Assembly (NCBI RefSeq): GCF_021155765.1
Contig: NC_060112.1
Location: forward strand, 14,322,001-14,386,000
Origin: Diprion similis
Taxonomy: Eukaryota; Arthropoda; Insecta; Hymenoptera; Diprionidae
Direction of reading: 5' to 3'
DNA length: 64,000 nucleotides
Shown: in pieces, positions 1-15,701 of the stretch
Layout: the number at the start of each line of letters is the position of its first letter
How positions within the stretch are numbered: the stretch's first letter is position 1
Position numbers and translations under genes: made by a program
The notes under the pieces: model-generated
Told to the model about the DNA's origin: nothing
Seen by the model: only the letters and a program-made list of their open reading frames with translations
The model's database searches: none

Positions 1-3000
1 CGACATGCACAAAAATTTGATCATAAATAGATTCGTCGGTAGATCGATGAACTTGCGATTTGCAAATCAACATCCATTCACCGACCGTGAAGAGCCCAAA
101 TAGACCGCAGAGTGATCGGATGATTTGCATCTATCGCCCAGGGGTCCAGATGCTTCTTCAGCGTTTTGTACGCCATCAAAAATCACATATGAACACATTT
201 AAAACTTGGGAGAACTTGAGAGGTGAAATAAAACTCTTCAACGGCTAAATGTGCTGGTCTCTCACGTGCTCGTCTAGTAACTTTCAATTATTGCATCGCG
301 GTTTGCAAAACCTGTTGATAAATTAACGGAAAGACTCGTTTGGTTGCTCAAGACCTTTACACGCGTACTTAACGGTCATGCAAGTTATCGATCTCTCCCT
401 CTGCGTGTGGCATTCATATGTGTTCACGCTATCCCTCAGTGTCTATCGCGTAATAAACGGTCTCAACTTAACCCGCTTAGTACTCTCGATGGTCCAATGT
501 CCAGCATCAGTTAAGGAAAGTCGCCTCTAACAAGTAACCATTGCAAGGACGAACTTGCTGGTGTTCCAGATAAGTAACTTCAGACGTTCTATTATGTTTT
601 ATCGGTCCTATGTACACGTGAGAAAATTACAATCGTGATGTCTCTGTGTCTTCAGGCGGTTGTCCTCAAATTTGAATTATAAATTAAAAATCGTAAAAGT
701 CTTAGCTAGGTCGAGGTCAGGGTTCGTACATATGTTCGAACGACGCAGAGGAATTTCAAGTCTATCGGCAATTTGGTGTTATTAGGAGATGCTTAACTGT
801 GTAAACAAATACAAACAATCTGGAGGAATATGCGATGTGAAATGTAAGAACGTGTTATCGTCTTCGCAAAAATTCACCACAAGTAAAATATGTCGCGTTT
901 ACGTAATACCAAGTGTAACGGCGATAGATGGCTTCAATCAAATTGCACTCACTGAAAGCGTCAACTCAGGGAGTAAAATTTCCAATATTTTACATGACGT
1001 GAATTAATGAGGTGAAAAAAAATTTCACGCGTAAGAATATTTGTATACTTGTGTATATGCGGACGTAACGAATGAAAGTTGGTGAAAGACGGTTAAAAAT
1101 TTGTACAAAAAATCGAATGGATACTACGTACGTGAAAGAGAAATGTCGATTTAAATATGATGGGCGAGAAGAAGAAAAAAAAAGAAAAAAGAAAAAAGAA
1201 AAATTTATCAAATAAAAAAATCAACCAGAGAAGAAAAAACGCAGGAGAATATTCACAAGGCAAATAAAACTTCCAACCACAGTGCATGATGCAGCCGTAC
1301 TCATGCTCATGATATGTATGTACATACTCGCAGTTACACATTTGCACAGTATAATTCTGGCTTCAGAAACTTGTGCGTTGCGTAGAACGATATCAAAAGC
1401 GAGCAAAGTGGAACCTGAGTCTTGTGCAGGTGTGACTGCTTACATTGCACTACTGAAAATTCTATGTGTATATCCATTCTCCGTCATGAGTGTAATTACT
1501 AATTTAGAGAACGTGGAGAACCTTGGAATCAGTTTTCACGCTGGATGAGCTTATAGCAGTAATCGTACAGTCTAGTTTCTACGTTCTGATTACAGACAAA
1601 CAAATGTGTTACGTGCTACCGGTGTAATTGGAGAGCGCTCATCCTTACATCAAATCGTTGGACACGTTATATTATACGGATCGAAGAAAATGCCCGCATT
1701 GCCCATACGCAATGTGCAGCTAAGCATGCCGCTGATACTTCCGGAAAAAGCGCTCGCCGTATTTTCCCGTATTTATTATCATCATTCCGCTTTTCACCCA
1801 TAAATCTATGCGTATTATAGATAGAGATGCGTCTTTACTTACGTAAGATTAACGGACACTCGGGCTTCCACGTGTTTGAAACCGGCTTTATTAAGCTCTT
1901 GAAAAAATTCACTCCGTTCGGAACTTTACGTAACACAAGGCAGTCTCGATGTTCGGCATGAGAGAGTTTCACTAGCTTTAAGGTGCATTACGCACACTTT
2001 CCTAAGTCCGGTATCGGTGAGTGCAGGGGATCGCTGAAGGGACAAACGGAAGAACGAATGCAATGCACCGAGAGCAGAGACCTCGACAGTCCCGGTGGAG
2101 TACCTTTGAAGCCCACTATCTTCATTTACCATTTCCCAGAGAGTTAAGGAACGCGTCAGCCGTAACGACATACGCTTAAGGCCTTTGGGGAATCGTTTTA
2201 TTTCATTTATTCATTTGCCTTCAATATTACAATGTTTAATTTTATCGTTGTTGAAATTTGTGTACAAATTCGAATCAGACGTTCCAAGAATCAAGTGGTA
2301 ATGCAGCGATAAACCAAATCGTTGGATCCTCCTGTGATCGTAGGGATTGAGAATGAGTTTAATTTACAGGTCAACCCTTCTCTGACATTTTCCTTTTTTC
2401 TTTTTCTTTACCTTCGCGTGCAACAGAACGTGTATGAGTAACACGGTTATGTTACAATTCCACAGATCATTGACTGCTTGAGTTAAAAACCCTGCTGCAG
2501 AATAAGATTGCGACACAGACGAGGGAAAGTTTGCTCTGATCCTTTCTTTGGCACTTGGCAAAAGTCATCTTGATACACGGTGAGTATTGCTTTCAATTGT
2601 ACATGTCGCATGTCCCGGTTGATATAGCACCATTATTCGTACCGAATGTCGGTGCGGTAAAACGAACGAAATCACGTTTGATTATTCCACTGATTATCAC
2701 TGAATTGAATTTTCCGAAGACCGTATAAATTTTCCCGTTGTCCAGCATCGGCTGTTCCCTCGCTTTTCTCTCCTGATTTTTTATCTTTTATAATCGATCG
2801 GAAACTCCGGAAAGAAATGGGTCGAGAAGCTGCAAATCACCGTCTGTAGCGGGAAACGTAACTTCTCCGTTAAAATATCGTCAGAAGGCTAAAACTCGCG
2901 GTTCGCGATGGGAATACACGTTCCGTTCAGCTCTGACCGGGTAATAATCACGGGAGATTGTGGATCAGCCCGTGGACCGCGGCTTGATGGCGCGGTGAGC

Positions 3001-6000
3001 AATATAGTGAGCAATCACCGACTTGCCTGGCTTTACAGAGTTGGTCTCTCAGCTTAGCCAAGACTCTCCCACCGGTGGTAGGGACGGTGGTCATTCCGGT
3101 GGTCAGTACTACCTTCACATGAGGTGAATGCTGTGGAGTTGCTACGGGTAGCTTTTTTGGCTGGTGAATGCGACCTGGAAGCCTCTCTACCTTTCATTCT
3201 ACGTATCGTTAGTGGCTTTCAGTTGTCCTACGTACGTACCACAGATGCAGCTCGACACGTGCGCCTTAATTTTATGGGCAAATAGTGAGCAAGGAGGTTC
3301 TAATCAGACTTCTTCTTTGAGTTATTTCTCGCGCGACGTGAAGATGCTCTCGGAGTTTGTGTACCTACTACCCGACGGATTTTATAATCACAATTCTTGC
3401 CAGTGTGTTATGCGTACGATTTCAGGTTCGCAAATGCTGCTTCGTCCGAAGCGAAATGTTCAGGTCAGAGAATTCGCATTCACTTTGCAATCATTCGCTG
3501 GATCACGTTTAGGAAGAAGTCAGCGATGATTGCCGAGAATCTAGATTGATAGTCATTTCAATTCAATATTATCTATTCCCAGGCTCATGACTGCTGATCA
3601 TTTTTCAGAATCAATGCGGTAGTTTTTATCGATTTCTTTTTTCAACCCAGATCAACCGCTTATGAATCTTTATGCGTATCACCGATATTTTTACTTTTTC
3701 TATTATCAAACATCCGATACGTCTCCAGTAAGTACATCAATCATGTACATCAGATACATCAATCTCAACTCCTGCGGGTCCCGCGAAGCTGCTGAATCGA
3801 TTTCGCAGCAAAAATGTTAGTAAAACTCAGCATGCAGTAACGAGGAAAGTTCAGAAGGTGGGCACAAGTGAATGGATGAATGGATAAAATCGCTGGCGAG
3901 CATTGCGAGAGTGCCACTGTGCATGGTTTGCCTCTGGCAATTTCCACTGTTACGTTTCGATGTAACCAGTGTCTCATACATACTTTTCTAACGTACGGGA
4001 TATTCTTACTTTCTCGATTAGACAAACATATGCGCAACCGTCAGTCTTACTCCGTCGACCTCATACTGATGTGCCACGTGATAAAGCCACCTTGAACTGC
4101 TGCGCACTGACAAATTGAACTATCCTCCGGCGAAAAGAAAGCCATTCCATATAAGCACGCGCGCTTCCACTGATTCATCTCGCAACTGATGGACAAGCTG
4201 ACCAGAGGTCGTCTGAAGAGATCATAGAAATCCGGCAAGTTCTCCGTTCGTCCGTATGGATGGATAGAGTTTAGGTGTTGCGTACGACACGCCGGTAATA
4301 TTTGTATTCTTAGTAAACATTAGCAATAGTTGGACAGGTTAGTAGCGTTTTTACTTCTAGCATTTTGCCAAGTGGTACAATATTTTCAAAAGGTTAGAAT
4401 AAATTTACTGCAACCAACTCATTACGGAACGTTGATAATTGTCTGTGCAATCGAAATAGGTGCGTTCGATCACGCCTGTTGAGTGCCAACACCGAAAGTG
4501 CAAGTTGATGTGAATACATATTGATTTTTCAAAACTCCTATTGAACCGGACAAGATTGTGAAAATAATTTTACCCGTTTCTATGCGATAAATATGTATGA
4601 AGAAGTTACGGAGAACTCGTATTAGGTTATACGAATTTATATGTATATATGGATCAACTAGACGACTTACGTGATGCAAAAAACTGCAAATTTGTAACAC
4701 ATGTGGAGAAATGTAGTGTAATTGGAGAAAATCGCACTGGTACCTCGTCTGATCTGAATTACTGATAAAATTGCAGGAGATTAAATAATTGTTGTACTAA
4801 TTTCCTGCCTGGAGGGATTGAACACACGGGTGCAAAGAAAAAGAAAAAATCTTCACAAAGAAGACCAACGAGCCTAAAATGGAACGGAAGTCAAGAGAAA
4901 TTTAAACCAAGACCGCAATTGCCTGTTATAGCGTCTCGTCCACGTGTCACATTACCGTGCACGATTGTTTAGTAAACTTCGAGCTGGTGTTTTTGGCTTT
5001 GATAATTGTTCGTCACATGCAAACAACGAAGTTTGCCAAAGTATTATTACCGTTTTTACTTCCAGGAATCTTTCATATGGCGTAAAACTTGTCTGGATGG
5101 TACATTTTCACAATTAAACTGGTCTTGATTACTCAACGCTCGAATGAATTATTCCAGCCTTATTTCTTTAAATCAGCAATACTGATCAGTCATCGTTATG
5201 CAAAAAAGATGCCAAATACCGAAAGGCGAAGTGGCAACGTGTAAAGGATGAAACGTATCAAAGTGGGGAAAAAGATGAAAAACAATGCTAAACGATTTAC
5301 GAGACAGCCGTGTTCTTTGACTGATAAATTGATTTCTGTCTACTATAATCATGTATTATTCGCTAATGTGGCGTGATGTTTTCAATACTCACAGTTTGGT
5401 CGTACTTTAGTACACCGTTACATCATATTTCATTTTTATTCCCTGACCGCGTAATAATTAATGGAACGATAATTATTTTGTATATGCAAGCAACAAAGCA
5501 CATGTCATATACAACACAATTGCCAAATATAACTCGATGAGATCAGGTTAATGAATTTTATTGTGCGTCCGATATGGTGATCACGTCGTATGAAAATAAT
5601 ACGACATCCTCCGCAATGCAAATTGGGTGAATTATCAAGGTTATTGTCCTTTTTCCTCGCAAAGTGGCACACTACTGCACCACGTGTGTCCGTGACAAAG
5701 TTACACTCTCTACATTCAACATTCCAACGGATCGTCGTTTTCAAACCACCTTTTAAACGCTATCAAACAAGCTGTCGAGCCTCTGCATTGCTAGACAACT
5801 GTATAGTTGCGTTGAGAGCCTCGGGAGGTGAAGAATATCATGACTGCTTACTTACAGGACAGGATTATTTTTACTATACATAACCCGTGTAACGCGAATA
5901 ATTACGGTATAGTGTCATTCACAGGTTTTAGTATTTGTGTCATGACGGCAAGCAAGATCTTGTGAAGTCCTAACGTACCTACATCAACGCATTGCAACAC

Positions 6001-9000
6001 TGTTGCCCAAGTTGTGGGTTGCTGCAAAGTGACTCTTCCGTTGGTTTATCTTTCCAGAAAATCATTCACTCGCAAAACTCTGAATGGATTATTCCCAGTT
6101 CGCAAAAAAACAAAAAATTTCACAGCCTGCTTTCGGAGGGAAGTCGACTATTGACTATAGCTTTTGGAACTGACATGGAGCTCGAGGAACTCCAGTAAAC
6201 GCAACTCGAAAATAAATTCGGTACCGTTTGGACAGTGTATCGTTAGTTTACTTACTCTATCTACGGTGCGCGAATGCTAATTTATTGTTACCGTGAATTG
6301 ACACGCGTGTAGGATGAGTTTCGCATTAAGGGAAACAACCGTCTTTCAGGAAAACGTCAACTGCCGGTTGTTTGCATTCGACATTTCCAACGACGCGACT
6401 GAGGCTGCGCCTGGGCCTTGTGCAAACGGATGTGTAAAATTATGCACATGGGTAGTCGAATCTATTATCGAATATACCTGATTACTGCCAATTACCATGT
6501 GGTGAAGGGTATGTAGTGGATCCCAAAACTCTGTTATTTGTGCATCTTCAGGTAAGCTATGACCATACCTGCTTACAATGAGACGACCATTCGGCGAATA
6601 GCGGCTCTATGTGACTGACCGCGATAAGTTAATTTCGTTTGCATCCGGAGGAGACTAGCAGAGCTTTGAATATTTCATGAGTCAGCCGTTTATAATGCAA
6701 TACAGTCACGTATCGTCAATTACTAATTTCCAAATAAACACGTGCCGCGTAATCGAGAGCTGTCGAGTCAAGGGTCCGAGACTTCACAAGATGTTCCAAA
6801 TTTATTCCGGTCCATCGTATCGTTCAAGGGTACTCGAAAAGTTTGTGCCAAAGACTGATTATGACACGTGATTATACGCTCGAATTTAACATCGTAGCCG
6901 TTCACGTAATAAACAAGGTAAACGTTGAATAGTTCGTGATTCTGCAACTTTTCAACATTACCGAGAAAATCCAATAATTTTAAACCATAATTTGTCCTAT
7001 AATATGGTAAAAGGTTGGACAATATTTACGGCTTATAAGTTATGATAGATTTAAAATTCATACCCTTCCAGTGCGTGTTCAATGTCCACCACACTGTGTA
7101 TTAAATTTTTAGAAATTTCGGCCTTGTATAAATATCATTGCCTCAGTGACCTGACTATTATGCAAAATGAGGTTGAACGTTGGATTTATCAAACGATTTC
7201 ACTAGAACGTCATGAAATTAAGCCATTTTTCTAAATCTCTTTACTACTTATTTGAAATTGAAAATATTATTACGCTAGTTTTTTATTGGGTCATGTTGCG
7301 ATCTCACTGATAGCTGAAAAAAATATATACGTGACGCACAGTTAATATTTTTTATTATTGCGTGAGAAAATTTTTCTCAATAGCCTTTGATTATTGGAGA
7401 AAAAACAAACGAATGATAACGTGATGTTGATCAAATACGCGATGCCAAATAGTTGCAAGAATGAATTATTACTCACGACTTACACTTCAAGGAAGATTCA
7501 ACCGGCCTGGATTGCTGACCCAATTTGTTGTGGAAAACTCAGCTTTGGGTTCACTTTCACGGTCTAAGCTCTCCGGAGCAACGAACGTAAGACGTTACTT
7601 ATTGCTCGTCCGCACAAGAGATTAACTTTTCTCAACTCATTTGGTACATTTTTTCACGCAGCACACAATACTTGAAGATTGATATATCATGCACCTTGAA
7701 ACTTTCCTTTCCGGACAGGTATATTGAAATCAAAAGTCCAGAGGAGAGTTTGAAAAATGGAAGGTTTGAGCACGTTTACCTTCTCCAACGACTTGTTTTA
7801 CCAATTAAATTAGGAAAAGAATTGACGTATAAAATTTCAAATCATCAGTAATAACACTCAGTCTGCATTGATCATACAGTTATCGATTAGAAATCCCAAT
7901 TTTATAGAAAAAAATCTCGCCAACGAACCGAACCTCCCGCTCTTCTTACGTTGAGAAGGGTGCGTCGAAATGAGCCCGGCAAGCCGTGGTGCTTGGATAT
8001 AAAGTCAAGATCCGCCGCGTGGATCTGCGTCACCAAACAAATGAAAAACTTATAACACACACTGCAACAGATTCGCGTCACCTGGCTTCTCGTGTGGTGC
8101 AATTCGCGTGTATGTATAGTTATTCGAAGCAAGCGTTGTCCTCTCTTATTGTGAGCGGTTTACCTGCATATTATTTTCTCACAATCAGCCAAGTTGGTGT
8201 AGCCTTCAACTTCTTTCCGCCGTCAAGATTCAAACAAAGTTCAATTTCGGATCGATCTTTATGCTTTTAATGAAGCGAATTTTTGTCCGATTATAGATCT
8301 GAACGGTTTAATTCTGGCCAGATTAATTTCTATCAGTATCCATCTTGACTCGACTTACTTAAGTCGATAACTGTTTACTGAATAAACGTTATGCTCTGCC
8401 TGAATCGAATTGAAAAAATCGTGATCATTTATCAGTCCACGATTGTATTTGAACAAGCTTGTGCCATGGCAGGGTGAATTATTCATGTTGGCTGGAAGCC
8501 GGTATTACAAGTTTTTGCAACAATATAGAGAGCAGAAAAAACGTCTACGTCATAGAAAAAACTCTGTTGAACAAAGAATGTAGATAATATGTAGGTATAT
8601 ACTTAATATTTTTTATGTTAATCAGTTCTTCCCAAGGAATCGTGTCGATTTGTTGCGTATATTCATGTAATCATATACGGGATGCCGTTAAATTTAGTCA
8701 CAGATAGTCCATAATGGAATTTTTCGTAATGACACAGTGTAAAAACATTTGTACAGTGCAATTGCAATTAAGAAGTGAGCAGAATATTGAACAGCCAAAT
8801 TTGTCCCCGTCACTGATTAACTTATGATTGGATCATCCGAAATGCATCTAAATGCAATGATCGGCCACACTTGTCGAGTGACCTTTTTTGTCGAACAATT
8901 CGCGCATATTCATCAGACTTGTGTAGTTGAAAAATAATATTATACATATGTACTGTGATGCCAGGAATAAATCAAAGCTTATTGATTATAATTAAAGACA

Positions 9001-12000
9001 ATGGATTCTTTATCAAACCTCTAACATCGTCCGTACACCTCTTGTTTCATCACGAACAAAAGACTGCAACTTTATATTGTATTTACAATAAGCTAGAAAT
9101 ACTTTTTAACCCGCGCGTATGAAGACGATTTGGGTTTCTCGAGAAATCTGATATTTTTTAGTGTTTATAAGATTCTTTACATGCGAGAGAATACGTCGTT
9201 TCTGCAATCAACTTGCAGCTTGCAATGACAGAATCTGCATTACCAGCTTTGTGACCTTGATCAATATGTGAACTGTGATTAGACGAGATATTTCATATTA
9301 AACTTTAATGAACCACTTTTTGCAATTGCGTTGAATTACGCATGGCATGTTGTTCTTTCAGCTATACCCACTGCTGATTTATGCTGCCCGTAGTAGCACT
9401 CGATTAAATATCGATATCGAGAGCTAGCGAAGACAGCTGCAAAAAAGATGTCTTAGACTTAACGAAACGAGTCTTTGAACATGACTAAAGCGCGCGTTGA
9501 GCAGGTATAGACTTAGTCGTAAATAACCGATTTTTCGTTACGGTCAATGAAAGAGAATAAAAACGGACTTGAAGTCTGTGGCAATGACGTTGCATTACAT
9601 ATGCAATATGGTGTCGGAATAATGATAATACATATAATCGGAATAATTGCTCTGATGCATCCCAGCATCCAGTCGTTTTTTCTGCAGTAAAAATAATTTT
9701 CTGACTTCGTATATTGTATACTTACGGCGTAGAATTGTGTTGGTAACAGAGCCAACGAATATTTGCCAACATTATATCATTACTTTTTTCTGCCCATACC
9801 GGAAATCCTCGTCTGTTTTATAGCTATCAGATATGCGATTATATAAGATGTAATTAACTGAACATCCTGCTTTATTTCATAATCTTCTTGTCGTTACAAA
9901 TGTTTACTTTAATGTTATTATCTTATGGATAGTAATCTTCCTGCGCCAGAGGTGTCGACTCGTTCTCGAAAATTTCAGCTACCAGGTTGGCAGACTCTAT
10001 AATAAGTCATGCTCGTCATGCAATATTTTATTGCAATTTGTCGACTGTAAAGTTGTCTAATTAATGTCTCAAACGGGGCGCATACTTTATGACTTCCCTA
10101 ATTGCAGGATCAAGAATTTCAAACTGAGTTCCATTTTTATTTTCATTTTCATGAGCCTAATATATAACACAACGTCAGTATACTGATATACTACTATAGC
10201 ATGGTAATGCACTTTTTTCGTTCGCGATAACGAACTGGTTAGGATTTGTTTATTTCATTGTAGCTCTGACGTCAACGCCAATCTGTGTAGAGAAAAAAAT
10301 CCCATCCCATTAATGATCCACCAGGGCCGGCAACTTGTCAATAACTTTTTCAGGTGCTTTAAACTTTCGTAAGTTCCGCGGCCGCGGGAGGATTAATGAA
10401 AATACTTTTTATAGCATTTGAATTTGCATACAGAAAATTTTTTGCTTAGAATTTTTTTCAAGCATATCCAGATTCTTTGTGCGCAATTAAATTTGGAAAA
10501 TGTGTTAAAAATTTTCGCTGAAACAGTAAAATCTCATATCTTTTCTTTCAACGCGTTGATATGTTTTCCAGTGTCCTCATCGCGATACCAAAAATGCAAA
10601 ACATGCCGGCCTTGATGATCATGGCATAAATTAATGGATTGTACCCGAACGATCGAAAAACTTCGTTTCTTAACGATTATCAACTGCCCAGATGGTTATG
10701 GCAGGGAATTGTTTTTATTCTTCTGAAGAATGTCGATGGGTGAAAAACAAATTATTTTTTGAATTTATACTGCTATTTTCGAAAGCCTCGGCATTGATTC
10801 CATTCCAAATACCTACTATCACAAACTGAGTTTTTCTCATCGCAGTGCTGTAGAGATATTAGATTACTAAGTTCTATCGCTTTTTCGCACTTCTTAGATA
10901 TGCAGATTATATGGAATAAAACTTCACTCACTCGGTCACTGGTCGAATACACTCAAAAACAGTCAATAGCCAATTATGACTCAAAAATCGTATCACCAAA
11001 TCACGTTTAAGTCACATTGGTGAAAAAAGATGGTCGCTCGCGGAATTTTCAAAGCGGATGGGCTGCTTAGACGTTGTTGTGCTAATCAAATGTTCAAACT
11101 CTGTAGATCCTGGTCGGAGAAGATTCACCGCACGATGTGAGTCTCTTGCTGGGTTTCTCCACCACCATATTCTCCAATTCAACAGTCACACGATTCTACC
11201 TACCTGACTCTAATATACGTCGCCGAAGTTAATTTAATTTTTACGGTATTCAACTCGACGCAAATCAGATAACAGGTGCTAACATTCCCATACCACAAAA
11301 ACATGTATCCCACACGTTATTTGGACACTGTTATGACCTCACTTTTAATCCACGTCGTGCAAAGCTTTAGCCGATTTCTGCTCCAACGACACCGTATAGT
11401 GTCGCGGTTTTGATACGGCGCAGCGTTAGATTTTCGTTACCATGTCATATGATGTGACAAACGATTATCTCGTGAAAATTTATAGATATAGGTAAGACGG
11501 ATCCAACCTTTCCGATGTGTTGTGAAAATTGTTACAAGGTTGCGATGTGGTTATACATCTTAAAATTCCGTCACCCAGTTATTGTGACATCAATGTAGTA
11601 ACATTTACCAATACTCACAATTCCGCACCATAGTGTCGAACGTTCATTCGGTTCACGAGGCGATGATTCGCTGAGAGGAAGGATCTCGGCTCTTTCGTGG
11701 AAGCAAACAAGTAGGTTCAGGCGTGGAAAATATAACCACGTAGTTTCAACTTACGAAATGGGGTACAAGAGTGACCCTGTATTGGTACTTCCCTGAAAGT
11801 AATCGTTTCCAAAATTCCACCGCATAAGCCTTACGCGGCACATGTACTGGAAAACCATAATTGAAGTATAAGAAATTGAACAAACACCTTATACTATGTT
11901 TTATATTGTAATTAACTAGATGCTGACACATAGGACTTGTCACTTATGCAGATTATACACATGATGGGTTTTTAAGTGTAGCTTACAATTAGCGTATTAA

Positions 12001-12544
12001 GTTTTGCCTTGAATATACTAATGCAACAAGTTGATTTGTTTAACTTTATTTTATTCATGTGAATATAGATCAATTAAAATCCAGTTTCTGCCACAAGGCG
12101 ATACAGCATTTGTTAGACTTGCCCTTATAGCAGCTGTGACACTTAACACGTACTCGATAGTTAAATGCGATATGTAAATAAATAGTTTAAGAATATGCAT
12201 AAGTATTGCAATTAATTCTTAATTTGTTACGAACTGATGGTAAATTGCCTCAGCAATATTTGCTTGTATTCATCAAACTATTTGAGCAGCTCCACCATTC
12301 TATAAGAACCAAAAGCTCACTAACCGCCAAGTAAGGAGTTGCGACCGACAATTGTAGCCGCAACCGCAACCGATAGATAATTGCTGGTATTTGAAACCCA
12401 TATTTATTAAATGGGTGTGCTTGTGGTTCCGAAAATTTTTCGAGTAAACGTAACCCCATATCAACTTGTTGGACTATGTTTAACTCTTTGTGAAATCATT
12501 AAAATATTTAACGTAAATGTAAATTATATCTACTTAGCTGTAGT
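1..12544. other. Gene-poor AT-rich stretch, no gene recognised
   Basis: I see no exon with recognisable protein similarity on either strand. The longest open frames (about 97 to 121 codons near 3.16-3.53, 5.59-5.88 and 7.99-8.27 kb) have no signal peptide, domain or splice context and are no longer than chance allows here. A locally GC-richer patch at about 2.88-3.16 kb might be a promoter or non-coding first exon, but nothing shows which gene it would serve. The stretch may be the intron or flank of a gene outside the window. Confidence 0.5.
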
Positions 12545-12560
12545 CCCCCCCCCCCCCCCC
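12545..12560. repeat. Poly-C homopolymer (16 bp)
   Basis: Sixteen uninterrupted C lie in AT-rich sequence and are followed within 40 bp by a long T run. The minus strand carries G16, which could form a quadruplex. The length is prone to sequencing error. Confidence 0.95.
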
Positions 12561-15500
12561 ACTCTTTCAATATAAAATTTTTCTAGATATTTTTTTTTTT
12601 ATTTAATGTAAGCAATTTGATTTTGACGATGCATTAAGGCTGCAGAGCAATTTAGTGTCTGGATGTTTTCTGGTAGCAAAAACGGAAGTGATTTCTTTAC
12701 AACAGTGCTGTTCCAAGGTTCTCTTACAAGATGATTCAACTCCTTCTGACGCGAGAACATCTCAGATGTATGAAATTGTTACTCTTCAGAGTCATCCGTC
12801 ACATTGATGCTCAAATTTTTATTTTACAAAATTTCGCACAGGAAGTAAGTACTCATGATGTCTTCTAGAAACACCATACAGTAGAACGTCAATTATCCGA
12901 ACATCGATTATACGCTGTTTTATCGCATCAGGTGAATAATCAGGCAACATTTGTTATTTTTCAATACTAATTTTTTCCATTGCATAGTTTAAAACATACT
13001 GTAACACCTTCGTTATTAATTCCTCTCCCTCACTGACAATTTGAATCTGACCTTATAGAAACCCAGCATCATTTGAATTCAGCCACCATGAATTTTTACA
13101 CAGACAAAAATAAACGTTACCTGACAGTGATATAATACCATCGTGAAAGAGAAGTAGAGAAAGGCAATGCACAAGGAAAATAAGAGTACGACAAAATATT
13201 CCATGGGCATTCAAGTTCTTTATTTGCTGTTAGACTGATTAAATACGGGTTCGCCAATCACAGCAGGTAAGCATAGTGCAGCCATGGCGCATCAAATGAG
13301 TTAGGAAGAAATTTTTTCGGCTCAATATTAAAACATTTTTTTTTTATGAGACCATAGTGTTTTGCTCCATCCTTGTATCTATTGAATCGCATAAAACGTG
13401 TTGCAACACCATCGTTGTCAATGTCTTTTTCTGCTCTACCGTCAGCATACAACTTGCGAAAAATTTGTCTGTTTCCAACAAATGTTTAAAAGTTTCATAC
13501 GTAAAGTATTAGATTACTGGATTTTTCATTTTACAAATTTTACGTATGTAGAATAATCCGAGATAACCTGTCCGGAATTATTTTCGTTGGTACTCAGGTG
13601 TACCTAAACCATGTATACGTGCTATTTGATAAACTGTAAGTTTTACAAAACATAACGCTGGATTACTAGTAAAATTTCCACAGAAATGATAACTCCTGTA
13701 TTTGAACGGAATATTTTCCAGTCATTTCTCATTGGGACGCCATGTCAATTGTTTATAGAGAAATAGTGGATTGGCTTTTGTGAAAAATTCTGGTCCTTTA
13801 TTGTTTGGGTGAGGAATCGTCCGCAAAGAGAAAAAGATCATCTTCGACAATTGGTAGTAATAAAACCTGAAGCAGAAAATACGATGAACTCTTCGAGTCC
13901 TTTATATAAATACATGTTTATTGTCCCCTTGCCCTTGCGCATTCGAAACGGAAAAATTTGAAAAACCGCAAAGGAATACCAGGAATGGCGGTATCGAAGA
14001 AGGTGACTGAAACCTTGACTTTTGTACAAAGATACATTTATCAAAGAAACAATAACGATATTGTGATAGAAGAAGATAAAAAAAGAAAATTCAATTTCAC
14101 GAACTCAAGACCAGAAAGGATTTATACAGCTCGAAATTTCTACCACGATGAAAAACTTTACACCACAGAGAACAACATGTGGAGATTTATCCGTTTCAGT
14201 TTTCCAAGATAATTATTGTTCCACGGGAGAATGACTTTACGTTATGATAATAATGTGGTTAAAAAGAAGTCGTAAGCATCCTACGACTCGAGTTTCGGAA
14301 CAAAGCTTGTGTTATTGCCCAGTAATCTGACTCAACAGCACTTAATAATTATATTAAGATGGACGCGGATCAATTGCCGCACACCGGTTGATGACGAGCT
14401 CCGAAAGCATCCGGTGTAAGAATTTCGTGTTTGTAATCAGTCATCGTCTATTAGTGAAAATTCGTGTAAATCCCCATCAACGTTCGGTCGTTAACCGGTC
14501 TTTGTTATTGTCCAAAGTGTGTAAAAACTGAGGAAGCAAAACACATCCACCTTGAAGCAAACGCGTGGGATGGCCGAAATTCTCGCGAATTAATCCCTCC
14601 AAGAATATTAATTAATCAGATGCACATATGCTTTGCGGTTATACCAATGTAGGTACACACACGGGGACACGGAGGTACATACATACATCGAGAGATTCGT
14701 TATAACACATTCTAAGATTGTAACACAGTAACAATTTTTCTCTCCTTAATTGCAGATTACCTAGGCAATTAGATTCTGTAGCCGTAAGCTATCGGAGAGT
14801 AATGAAAATTTCACATTTCTAAATGAAACCTTGCGATTTGAGTGATGCAAGGCATGATTCACCGTGTAATTCAATACCCGCGTGCATGAAGTTGACCATC
14901 GTTCAAACGATGTGGGTTTTTTGCTGGCTGCAAGTAGACCCTGACTCTTCTGATGGACCATAACTTTATTCCGAGGGCACACATTTAATCCTGCACATTT
15001 CAGGGAATTGTTTTCCAAAGCGTGAAAGGACGATTCATTTGTAAGAAACTGTAAGCTACCCACTCACTCCTCGACTTAATAACAAGAGTTACAATATGCT
15101 TAGGTAGATCCACGGACAATTGATGTAGATTTGACTTAAAAAAAGCGCTGCTCATATATTCATCGCAGCAAATGTAAAATCTACATTACATTTTTTCCCT
15201 GTAGTGAATTTACTTTCTTTTTCTTTCTTCGAGTTGGCCTGAGATGCGTGAAGGTAGATACAAGGCAAATTGGGGGGTTTGATCAGTTGCTTGTTCAACT
15301 CTTCGTTAATTCCCTTAAAAGAAGGTTAAAAAAAAAAAAAACATGTACATAATATATCTGACTGTTACCCAACGTGATCAGTTATTCCCCAGCTGTAGAA
15401 CCAATTTAAGCGATCGTGTATTACGCTTATGAACTGGCATATGGTATCCGCGTGAGAATGTGTTGAACCGACGATTACATGCCTGGCAAAAAATTTCTCA

Positions 15501-15674
15501 TCCGCTTCGGGCAAAACTTTATAATTTTTCTATCATCTTTTCAGCAGGAACATAATGTACGTGCTCGTTCAATATACGGTTTACACAGCTTCGCACATCT
15601 GGCTAACCATCATTACGGCTCGAAGTCGACGGATCTTCGTACTTTTTGGACTTTCGTAAGAGTCCAGTTTTCTT
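12561..15674. other. Intergenic or intronic, no gene recognised
   Basis: Short open frames at 13.26-13.45 (minus) and 13.96-14.21 kb (plus) were read and match no family I recognise. They lack splice signals that would join them to other exons. No RNA gene or transposon was identified. Confidence 0.45.
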
Positions 15675-15701
15675 CCCCCCCCCCCCCCCCTCCCCCCCCC
15701 C
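15675..15701. repeat. Interrupted poly-C tract (C16-T-C10)
   Basis: Sixteen C, one T and ten C. The minus strand has two long G runs and is a potential intramolecular G-quadruplex. Any open frame across it, read as poly-Pro or poly-Gly, is low-complexity. Confidence 0.95.

Noticed and set aside
3164..3529. 121-codon plus-strand frame
   Set aside because: It begins with a moderately hydrophobic stretch but has no family resemblance and no flanking splice or promoter signals.
13258..13452. 64-codon minus-strand frame that reads protein-like
   Set aside because: I could not assign it to any family and saw no adjoining exons; it might be a fragment of a retroposed gene, but the evidence is too thin.
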